Below are positions 18,073 to 25,700 of a stretch of DNA of 64,000 bases, in pieces. Made by a program: the position numbers and the translations under genes. Location: assembly GCF_022832975.1 (NCBI RefSeq), contig NZ_CP094846.1, positions 372,001 to 436,000 of the forward strand, given 5' to 3'. Each line of letters begins with the position of its first letter. The first letter of the stretch is position 1. The notes under the pieces were generated by a model that had not been told where the DNA came from, ran no database searches, and saw nothing but the letters and a program-made list of their open reading frames with translations. The DNA is from Ornithobacterium rhinotracheale (GTDB lineage: Bacteria; Bacteroidota; Bacteroidia; Flavobacteriales; Weeksellaceae).

Positions 18073-18330
18073 TTATTTATCAATCGATCCTGTCACGCGT
18101 TTCATAAAAGCGTTCAAGGCATCTCGTTGCGATTTTCCTTCTTTGATCATCTTATTTACTTCGATAGCACCATAGAAGTTTGAAAGCAATTCACCGATTA
18201 CATCTAGCTCCTCGTCTTTCAAATTATCGCATTCGATTAAGTTTTCTAAAGTTTCGATAGTTTCAAGAACGAAATCTTGGTCGTTCTCTTCTACAAAACT
18301 ATTGATGTGTTTAATTAGCGGTAACCTCAT
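18073..18330 (-). CDS. Small acidic conserved protein of the redox operon (DUF6952-like)
   Basis: An 85-residue acidic helical protein (MRLPLIKHINSFVEEND, then several amphipathic helices and a basic end). It resembles a small uncharacterised family of Bacteroidota that I associate with DUF6952, found next to thioredoxin and peroxiredoxin genes; the name is from memory and uncertain. It overlaps the thioredoxin gene by 20 nt, so the two are translationally coupled. No cysteine pair suggesting its own redox activity is present. Function unknown. Confidence 0.75.
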   Translation of the reverse strand: MRLPLIKHINSFVEENDQDFVLETIETLENLIECDNLKDEELDVIGELLSNFYGAIEVNKMIKEGKSQRDALNAFMKRVTGSIDK

Positions 18331-18622
18331 CGATCATTTGTTTTAAAACTTCACCTTTGTTGGTTTGGATTTGTTGTGCAACTTCTCCATTTTTGAAAGC
18401 TACGAAAGTAGGTAAATTATCTACTTTGGCTAATTTTCTTGATTCTGGAAATTTTTCAGCATCTACATAGTAGAAAGGAGTTTCTGTGTGCTCGCTTGCA
18501 AATTTTTTGAATTTTGGTTTCATAATTTTGCAGTTTCCGCACCATCCAGCCCCATATTGAACCAATACCAATTCGTTGTTGGCTAAAATTTCTTGTAAGT
18601 TATCTTGTTCTAATTCTTTCAT
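18311..18622 (-). CDS. Thioredoxin-like protein with WCGNC active site
   Basis: A 103-residue cytoplasmic thioredoxin fold with redox pair Cys28/Cys31 in GWCGNC (canonical thioredoxin is WCGPC) and the cis-Pro loop NLPTFVAFKNG. The Asn in place of Pro changes the expected redox potential. It follows the peroxiredoxin gene and likely recycles it; this is inferred from position. It overlaps the next small gene by 20 nt. Confidence 0.9.
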   Translation of the reverse strand: MKELEQDNLQEILANNELVLVQYGAGWCGNCKIMKPKFKKFASEHTETPFYYVDAEKFPESRKLAKVDNLPTFVAFKNGEVAQQIQTNKGEVLKQMIDEVTAN

Positions 18623-18644
18623 TGTATTTTATTTTTTTAAGTGG

Positions 18645-18669
18645 AAGAGATGAGACTTTCTCATCTCTT
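18645..18669. other. Stem-loop between peroxiredoxin and thioredoxin genes
   Basis: A perfect 11-bp stem AAGAGATGAGA/TCTCATCTCTT with a 3-nt loop. On the minus strand no U run follows directly (CCACTT comes first), so it is more likely an attenuator or mRNA-stabilising hairpin than a full terminator. Confidence 0.6.
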
Positions 18670-18694
18670 TATTTAGGTTTGTTTTTTTTATTAA

Positions 18695-19333
18695 TTAGTG
18701 AGATTTTAAGTAATCAGCTACACCATCGCGGTTTGCGCTCATAGCTTCTTTACCTTCTTCCCAGTTTGCCGGACACACTTCTCCGTATTTTTGTACGTGA
18801 GTGTAAGCGTCGATCATTCTTAGATATTCTGCAACATTTCTACCTAGAGGCATATCGTTGATAGATTCGTGGAATACTTTTCCTTCTTCATCGATCAAGT
18901 AAGTAGCACGATAAGTTACGCTATCACCTTCTACTAAGTAGCATCCAGTTTCATCACAGTATTCAGCCTCGCTAGAGTCCAAAATATCCAAAGCGTTTGA
19001 AAGGTTTCTGTTGCTATCTGCAAGGATGTCGTAAGTTACACCTTCGATACCTCCGTTATCTTTTGGAGTGTTTAGCCATGCAAAGTGAACTTCTGGTGTG
19101 TCGCAAGAAGCCCCTACAATGATAGTATTTCTTTTTTCAAACTCTGCAATGGCCTCTTGGAAAGCGTGAAGTTCTGTTGGGCAAACGAAAGTAAAGTCTT
19201 TTGGGTACCAGAAAAGCAGTACTTTTTTATTTTCTTTACTTGCTTTTTCAAATATGTTTAATTTGAAAGTGTCGCCCATTTCGTTCATGGCGTTTACTGC
19301 GATGTTTGGGAATTTTTTTCCTACGTAAGACAT
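18695..19333 (-). CDS. Typical 2-Cys peroxiredoxin (AhpC/Prx1 family)
   Basis: Reduces peroxides through peroxidatic Cys51 (DFTFVCPTE) and resolving Cys187 (GEVCPANW). The 212-residue product keeps the Prx1-class pattern with VGASCDTPEVHFAW and RATYLIDEEGKV. An extra Cys pair (C126, C131) sits in a DETGCYLVEGD insert that could form a local disulfide. It heads an operon with a thioredoxin and a small acidic protein. The -7 element TATATTTG lies 45 nt upstream. Confidence 0.94.
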   Translation of the reverse strand: MSYVGKKFPNIAVNAMNEMGDTFKLNIFEKASKENKKVLLFWYPKDFTFVCPTELHAFQEAIAEFEKRNTIIVGASCDTPEVHFAWLNTPKDNGGIEGVTYDILADSNRNLSNALDILDSSEAEYCDETGCYLVEGDSVTYRATYLIDEEGKVFHESINDMPLGRNVAEYLRMIDAYTHVQKYGEVCPANWEEGKEAMSANRDGVADYLKSH

Positions 19334-19377
19334 AATTGTGTATTTTTTAAATTTATTAATTCATTGATTTTACATTG

Positions 19378-19385
19378 CAAATATA
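19378..19385 (-). promoter_or_regulatory. -7 element of peroxiredoxin operon
   Basis: TATATTTG on the minus strand. No clear -33 element at usual spacing. Confidence 0.5.
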
Positions 19386-19579
19386 GTGCAAAAAGCATTT
19401 TATATATAATTTTTTCATATAATTTAAAACTAATGGTATAAGTAAAATTTATAATTGTTTTTTTAGGTTGCTTAAAATTTGATTTTTAGAGCTTTAACAT
19501 ATAATGGTGTGTTAAAGTACCGACCTTAAATAATTAAAAAATTAATACTAAAAATATTTAACTATCTGTTAATCAATCG

Positions 19580-19596
19580 TTTTTTTTTTTTTTTTT
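19580..19596 (+). repeat. 17-nt poly-T tract upstream of GINT-protein operon
   Basis: An uninterrupted run of 17 T bases in the 369-nt intergenic space between the peroxiredoxin and the exported-protein genes, about 70 bp ahead of the promoter -7 element. Such tracts can change length by slippage. Confidence 0.9.
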
Positions 19597-19620
19597 GATT
19601 AAGAATTTTTTTTGTGAAAT

Positions 19621-19659
19621 TTTGTTTTGTTTATTTGTTTTGTTTATTTGTTTTGTTGT
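19621..19659 (+). repeat. 13-bp tandem repeat containing promoter -33-like TTTG
   Basis: TTTGTTTTGTTTA occurs at 19621-19633 and 19634-19646, with a partial third copy TTTGTTTTGTTGT at 19647-19659. Each unit supplies TTTG motifs that could serve as -33 elements. Confidence 0.85.
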
Positions 19660-19671
19660 TTCATACATTTG
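19639..19671 (+). promoter_or_regulatory. Promoter of GINT-protein genes
   Basis: TTTG (19639-19642) within the 13-bp repeat, a 21-nt spacer, and TACATTTG (19664-19671). The start codon follows 31 nt later. Change in repeat number would alter which TTTG is correctly spaced. Confidence 0.65.
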
Positions 19672-19702
19672 CTCTCGCTTAAAAACAAAACAGTTATAAA
19701 TC

Positions 19703-21154
19703 ATGAAGAAAATGTTATCTTCTCTTCTGCTTGTGGCAGGAGGACTATGGGTGTGTACTGCTCAGCAAAGAGTAGGGGTAAACACCGAAAACCCAGAGGC
19801 TACTCTGCATGTAGCTAAATCCCCTCAATCCGATGGGAATATGCGTATCCGTAACACATCTGTTTTTGGAGGTACTCCTCTTGTGTGGAACGCTGAAAGT
19901 AAGAGTGTTGGGCAAAGTGCAGATGAGAAACATAAGCCTTTTTATCTATTGAAATACCAAATTGAATGTGAGGAATCTCAAGATTTTGTAGAAGATTTTG
20001 ATACCAAAATACCAGCAGATAAATATTATGTTTTTGTTGCTAGGGCAGAACCGCACTTATCTAATGAGCCTAGTAGTCCAGATTATTTCAATACTCCTAC
20101 CACATCAATATATACTGGGATTTCGCATGTGCGAAATTCGGGAAATGATTTGAATCCAGTGAAAAAAGTAAAAGCCTTTATAAAAGATAATACTTGGCAT
20201 TTAACAGCGGATTATTTAGGAGGGAATCCACAGTCATATTATAACGCTTATCTATATTGGAATTTCGACCTTTTTGTAGTGAATAAGAGAATTACAAATG
20301 GTTTAGGCTCTAAGGAAATTGATGCTTCTGCAAACGGAACTGCAACAGATGAAACTAGTATACTTAAATCTATAAGAATTATAAAAATGAAAAAACTTAA
20401 ATACACCATTTTTGTCCTGCTATTTTCTGTTGCATTTGGGCAACTAGAAGCGCAGAAAGTAGGGATTAATACAGAAGAGCCATACACAACTTTAGATATC
20501 CGAGGGGATTTGAAGGTGGATAATCCTGTGAGGTATGATAACGATGGCTCGCGTGAAGTAAAAAGATTACATGCTACTAAAGAGTCTTCCCCAGAGTATG
20601 ATAGAATTTTATCAATACAAGGAGATGAGAGCTACCGCCCTATGTATACCTTTACAATGCATATTGACACTAAGAAAAGTAACGGGGATAATGCGCAAAA
20701 CATTAGGTGCCAAACTAATATGAACTTGAAGACATGGTACTTGTTTGCTACTCATGCGGAGTTATATGATTTGAATTTTGGTAAAGACGGAGGTGATTTA
20801 GGGGTGGCTGCTCCAGCGGCCATGTCGCACACACCTATCGAATGGAAGAAAGATAAAGGTAATCCGCTTAACTTTGTAAGAATATACGAAGGCGATGGCT
20901 TTTCTGGAGAGAAAGGCTGGTGGTTTTCTGCCGCTTATCCCAATGCAGTAGCTTTTAATAAATCAGGATATGATACAAGGTCGAAAAGTAATGGAAATGT
21001 GTATCAATGGAGAATCGGCTTTGTGGCGGTGAGAAAGGAATCTATGAAAGATATCGATGTTAATAAAGTTGATAATAATGGGCAAAGATTTAAATTGAAA
21101 GATTTCAAAGGGGCGGCAAATCAAAATCCTTTTGATTATCTAGATAAAAATTAA
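19703..21154 (+). CDS. In-frame fusion of two exported GINT-motif proteins
   Basis: The 483-residue reading frame has two complete exported proteins joined head to tail. Residues 1-228 start with a signal peptide ending CTAQ, then QRVGVNTENPEATLHV, and finish with a beta-rich region (YLYWNFDLFVVNKR). At residue 229 a fresh start follows: MKKLKYTIFVLLFSVAFG, a second signal peptide, then QKVGINTEEPYTTLDI. The linker ILKSIRIIK looks like translated intergenic DNA, so the first gene has probably lost its stop codon. The G(V/I)NTxxPxxTLxV motif after a signal peptide is frequent in exported flavobacterial proteins of unknown function. Either a long fusion with an internal hydrophobic segment is made, or the second gene re-initiates at 20387. 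Confidence 0.75.
   Translation: MKKMLSSLLLVAGGLWVCTAQQRVGVNTENPEATLHVAKSPQSDGNMRIRNTSVFGGTPLVWNAESKSVGQSADEKHKPFYLLKYQIECEESQDFVEDFDTKIPADKYYVFVARAEPHLSNEPSSPDYFNTPTTSIYTGISHVRNSGNDLNPVKKVKAFIKDNTWHLTADYLGGNPQSYYNAYLYWNFDLFVVNKRITNGLGSKEIDASANGTATDETSILKSIRIIKMKKLKYTIFVLLFSVAFGQLEAQKVGINTEEPYTTLDIRGDLKVDNPVRYDNDGSREVKRLHATKESSPEYDRILSIQGDESYRPMYTFTMHIDTKKSNGDNAQNIRCQTNMNLKTWYLFATHAELYDLNFGKDGGDLGVAAPAAMSHTPIEWKKDKGNPLNFVRIYEGDGFSGEKGWWFSAAYPNAVAFNKSGYDTRSKSNGNVYQWRIGFVAVRKESMKDIDVNKVDNNGQRFKLKDFKGAANQNPFDYLDKN
20387..21154 (+). CDS. Second GINT-motif protein embedded in the fused frame
   Basis: If translated on its own from ATG 20387 this is a 255-residue exported protein: signal peptide (about 1-22, ending EAQ), GINTEEPYTTLDI, then a mostly beta domain with TWYLFATHAELYDL, GWWFSAAYPNA and YQWRIGFVAVRKE. 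These elements align in order with WHLTADYLGG/YLYWNFDLFVV of the first copy and WHFRANYVGW/YFYWDVDVLFI of the third, showing common ancestry. The AT-rich stretch before the ATG resembles the spacer before the third gene. Function unknown. Confidence 0.6.
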   Translation: MKKLKYTIFVLLFSVAFGQLEAQKVGINTEEPYTTLDIRGDLKVDNPVRYDNDGSREVKRLHATKESSPEYDRILSIQGDESYRPMYTFTMHIDTKKSNGDNAQNIRCQTNMNLKTWYLFATHAELYDLNFGKDGGDLGVAAPAAMSHTPIEWKKDKGNPLNFVRIYEGDGFSGEKGWWFSAAYPNAVAFNKSGYDTRSKSNGNVYQWRIGFVAVRKESMKDIDVNKVDNNGQRFKLKDFKGAANQNPFDYLDKN

Positions 21155-21172
21155 TAATTTAAGAATAAGAAA

Positions 21173-22015
21173 ATGAAAAAAATATATTTAACAACATGTT
21201 TTTTGATTAGCCTACAAGCCTTTGCGCAAGAAAAAGTAGGAATTAATATTCCAGCGCAGGGAAATACAGAAACTGGCACACCAGCCTTGTTGGCACCAGA
21301 GTCTACTTTAGATGTGAATGGTAATGTACGATTGGAAACTACAGAGTTCGACTACGAAGGATTGCCTTTAATGATTGATAAAAAAACGGGAGAATTAGTG
21401 GTGCTAAATACCGATAATAAGAATTACCTAAACGATATTAATTACAAAATTAGAACCATGAATGGCACCGCTAAGGTGAAAGATTTTAATACCAATGTTT
21501 CGATTGATAAATATACCCCTATCTTAACTGGCGCTAATCTAGCAAGTTCTGCATTTAATGGTACCGATGATACTTTATTTGGCGTGGAACATGTTTCAGA
21601 AGGTTGGAATAGAAGAGATATGAATTATGGTGCAGATGTAGTCTTAGCTCCCAAAGACGGCAAATGGCATTTCCGTGCCAATTATGTCGGCTGGGAGAGT
21701 AATGGTGACCCAAAGGATTTAACAGTAAGAAATGTTTACCCAAATAAAGTACAGAATAGTTATTTCTATTGGGATGTAGATGTGTTGTTCATAGATAATC
21801 AATATGTTAAAGATTTAGGTGTGATACACGATACCTACAAAAGAAGCTTAGATGGAAAATACATAGACGACCAAACAGGGAAAAATGGGCTAGTGAACTC
21901 CTTGATAACAGACCGAAAAGTGGGAGTGGGTATTGAGACAGACTTCTCTAATGGTCAACAACAAGGAAATAGAACATACAAAAAAGACACCTCATTTGAA
22001 AATTCCCCATACTAA
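21173..22015 (+). CDS. Third exported GINT-motif protein
   Basis: A 280-residue exported protein with signal peptide ending QAFAQ and KVGINIPAQGN, in which the GINT motif is followed by an insert before STLDVNGNVRLET. Downstream it has WHFRANYVGW and YFYWDVDVLFIDNQ, matching the two upstream copies, and a longer polar tail (VGVGIETDFSNG...). It starts 18 nt after the second copy and the operon ends at a terminator. No recognisable catalytic motif; it could be a surface or fibre-like subunit, which is speculative. Confidence 0.8.
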   Translation: MKKIYLTTCFLISLQAFAQEKVGINIPAQGNTETGTPALLAPESTLDVNGNVRLETTEFDYEGLPLMIDKKTGELVVLNTDNKNYLNDINYKIRTMNGTAKVKDFNTNVSIDKYTPILTGANLASSAFNGTDDTLFGVEHVSEGWNRRDMNYGADVVLAPKDGKWHFRANYVGWESNGDPKDLTVRNVYPNKVQNSYFYWDVDVLFIDNQYVKDLGVIHDTYKRSLDGKYIDDQTGKNGLVNSLITDRKVGVGIETDFSNGQQQGNRTYKKDTSFENSPY

Positions 22016-22064
22016 GGACTTTGAATTTTGGAAAAATAGAATTTTCACAAATATTTACTGTTGG

Positions 22065-22102
22065 GAAAGCACCGAAACACTTTTGGTGCTTTCTTTTTTT
22101 TT
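22065..22102 (+). terminator. Terminator after GINT-protein genes
   Basis: 9-bp stem GAAAGCACC/GGTGCTTTC (22065-22073 with 22085-22093) followed by nine T. Confidence 0.88.
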
Positions 22103-22187
22103 ATCACAGACAATCTAATGGTGTGAATTATAATGCATATTGGTAAGAATTTCATACCTTAGCCGAAATTTTAGACATAAGTATTTT

Positions 22188-22772
22188 ATGATTACCCAAC
22201 TCAGAGGCAGATTAGTAGAAAAGGAAATTAACTATGTTGTGATAGATTGCCATGGCGTGGGCTATTATGTAAACATTAGTCAAGCAACTTTTAACGATTT
22301 GCCGAGCGATGAAAATGTATTGCTCTACACTCACTTTTTGGTGAGGGAGGATGTACATAGCCTTTATGGCTTTAGTACTAAATCAGAACGTTCTGTATTT
22401 GAGTTTTTAATCTCGGTCAGTGGTGTGGGGCCAGCCTCTGCCATTGTTATGCTCTCTACTCTTTCGGTGGGAGATATTTATTCAGCGATAGCCAACGATC
22501 AGCCAGATGTTTTGCAATCTGTAAAAGGTATCGGGGCCAAAACGGCGCAACGCATAATTCTAGATTTAAAGAATAAGATTAAAAAACAAGTAGTAGAAAC
22601 GCAAAAAATAGAAAATAAAGGTACTAGTAAAATTAAAATTGAAGCAATTTCTGCATTGGAAGTTTTAGGAATTCCTAAAAAAACAGCGGAGCCAATTATT
22701 GTTCAATTATTGAAAGATAATCCTGCATTAAGTCTGGAAGATTTAATCAAACAAACCTTGAAAAAGAAATAA
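22188..22772 (+). CDS. ruvA: Holliday junction branch migration protein RuvA
   Basis: Binds Holliday junctions and loads the RuvB motor. The 194-residue product starts MITQLRGRLVEKE, the usual OB-fold N-terminus, followed by two helix-hairpin-helix motifs (SVSGVGPASAIVML and VKGIGAKTAQRIILDLK) and a C-terminal RuvB-binding domain. The ATG at 22188 is chosen; an in-frame upstream start adds 16 residues foreign to the family. sprA begins 2 nt after its stop. Confidence 0.96.
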   Translation: MITQLRGRLVEKEINYVVIDCHGVGYYVNISQATFNDLPSDENVLLYTHFLVREDVHSLYGFSTKSERSVFEFLISVSGVGPASAIVMLSTLSVGDIYSAIANDQPDVLQSVKGIGAKTAQRIILDLKNKIKKQVVETQKIENKGTSKIKIEAISALEVLGIPKKTAEPIIVQLLKDNPALSLEDLIKQTLKKK

Positions 22773-22774
22773 AT

Positions 22775-25700
22775 TTGAAAGTGATTAAAAATATTAAAAA
22801 AAACATATTTCTGTCATTTTTAGCTTGTTGGATTCTTGGTGCTACCCAATTGTATGCGCAAGAGGCAGATACATTACGCTATCCGTTTAAGCACCAATCA
22901 GGAGGGCTTTATTTAGAATCACCCATGGGCTACTATTCTCAGTATGATCCATCTACGGGAAATTATATTTTAAGACAAAAAATCGGTACCTTGGTTTATG
23001 GGGAGCCTATCATACTCAATCAAGAGCAGTATTTAAATATGCTACTTAGCCAGAGTATGGGTGAATATTATAAACAAAAATCTCAAGCAGCCGACAAGCA
23101 ATTTAGAAATCAAAAATTTGGCACCAAAATCACGGAAGAAGAAAAAGGTATGGTGCTTCCAAGTTTGAAGGTTAAAAATAAACTTTTCCAAACCATTTTT
23201 GGAGGAAGCCAAATAGAGCTTGTACCTAAAGGCTACGCCTCGTTGGGCTTAGGTGTGTATTTGCAAAATTTAGAAAATCCCCAAATTTTACCTCAAAATA
23301 GGAAATCTTTCGCCATTGATTTGCAGCAGCGCATTCAGGTAGGCGTGCTAGGGAAAATAGGTGAAAATCTTCAACTAGGAGCCAACTATGATACGCAGGC
23401 AGGTTTTGGTTTTGAAAATAGAATGAATTTAGCGTGGAGACCTAATGCCGAAGGGGGCGAAGACAATATTATTCAAAATATTGAATTTGGGAATGTTAGT
23501 ATGCCACTCAGTACTTCGATTATCACGGGCGTGCAATCACTCTTTGGAGCAAAAACAGAACTTAAATTCGGAAATACCTACATTACCTCGGTGTTTTCGC
23601 AGCAAGAATCAGAAGCGCGTACCATTACGGTGCAAGGCGGTGGGGTTGTTAATACTTTTAAAATCTATGCCAAAGATTACGACATCAATCAGCACTACTT
23701 TTTATCTCAATTCTTTAGAAATAAATATGATGCCACATTAGCTAATTATCCTTTTATTTCCTCACAAATCAATATTTCGAGAATAGAAGTATGGGTAGTA
23801 GATAAAGGGAATGCCAATCAAGATTCTCGTCGAGCCATTGTAGCAGTGCGAGATTTAGGCGATAATGCAGGGTATCCACAAAACGGAAATATATACCAGA
23901 GGATAGCCAACGCCGCAGGGGTGAGAAATGGTAGCGATGCGGAAACTATAATCAAAGCCCTTTCGCTTAATGACAAACAAGGTAATGCCTACGAGGTAGG
24001 AGAGCAATATTTAGTTCATGAGAATGTGCGAAAACTATCGCCTACAGAATTCCAATTTTTCCCAGAATTAGGATATATTTCATTGAATCAGCCGTTGAAT
24101 GATAACGAGCTTTTGGCCGTTTCGTTCCAATATACTTTAACATCGCAACCTGGGAAATCCTTTATGGTGGGTGAATTCTCCGACCAGCAAAAGGATTTAT
24201 TGATAGCTAAATTAATAAAGTCTAATTCAGCAGTAAATACAAAATCTCCTATGTGGGATTTGATGATGAAGAATATTTACTCGCTCAATGCTTACCAATT
24301 ATCATCAGAAGATTTTAGGCTAAATGTACTATACCAAGACCCCGAAGTAGGAAGTGGTGCGCTAAATTATTTGCAAGGAACAAAAGCCGAAAATAAGACG
24401 CTACTTCAAGTGTTAAATATTGATAGGCTAAACATGAACGGGCAAGTACAAAAGATGGGTAATCTCTATGGAGACGGAATGTTCGATTTTGTAAATGGAA
24501 TCACCGTAGATATGCAAAATGCTAAAATTAAATTTACGACCATAGAGCCATTTGGGAAAACCATTGAAAAAGAAATTGGCAGCAACGACGATAAATTTGT
24601 CTTAACCGATTTATACCGAAAATTACCGATTGAATTTGAACAAAATCCTTCCGTGAATCGTTATTTCTTGCAAGGACAATACAAGAGTGATGGCGGCGAT
24701 GGAATTCCACTAGGAGCCTTTAATGTTCCGCAAGGTTCGGTAAAAGTTACATCTAACGGAAAAGAATTGGTCGAAGGTGTAGACTACACCGTAGATTATC
24801 AATTAGGCCGTGTAAAAATCATCAATCAATTATTGAAAGATTCAGGCGCGCCAATCAATGTCAGCTTGGAAAATCGATCAGCGTTTAATACCCAAACACG
24901 CCGTTTGATGGGCTTGAATGTGGAACATAAATTCTCGGATAAGTTAACCGTTGGGGCAACTTACATGAATTACCAAGAGCGTATGCCGGGCAACACACAA
25001 AAAGCACAATACAATGCCGAGCCTGTGAGCAATTCAATTTTTGGTGCAAATGTAATGTACAATACAGAGGCTAATTTCTTAACTCGCCTTACGGATAAAA
25101 TCCCATTAGTAAACACCGATGCACAATCCAACATCAGCTTTACAGCAGAAGGAGCGTATCTACAACCGGGTGTAAATAAATCGAGCAATAATCAATCATA
25201 TATTGATGATTTTGAAAATGCACTTTCAAGAATTAATTTAAATGATGTAAATGCATGGCGTTTGGCTTCTACCCCCATTGAAAGCTCAACCGTGCCAAAC
25301 CCTGATTTCCCAGCAAGCATCTTTAATCCAGATGATTTTAGTTTAAACTACAATCGTAGAATGATTTCGTGGTACAACATCGATCCGCGTTTTTATGGCT
25401 CAGGCGGAAGTTCTCCTTTGTCTAAAGGCGAAATGTCTAATCAAGCATCGCGCCGAGTGCAAACCCGAGAATTGTTTACCGAGCGTGATATGGTGGCTGG
25501 CACACCTACTTATCTAAATACGTTTGATGTAACATACTACCCAGAGGACAGGGGGGCATATAACTTAAATCCTAATTGGAAAAATGAACGAGCTTCAGAT
25601 AAATGGGCGGGAATTACACGTCCGCTCACAGTCACAAATTTAAAACAAGCCAATATAGAGTATGTGGAGTTTTGGATGATGGACCCTTATTTGGACGGTG

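Noticed and set aside
18645-18669. Operon-ending terminator between peroxiredoxin and thioredoxin
   Set aside because: No U run follows the stem in the direction of transcription; listed as a hairpin instead.
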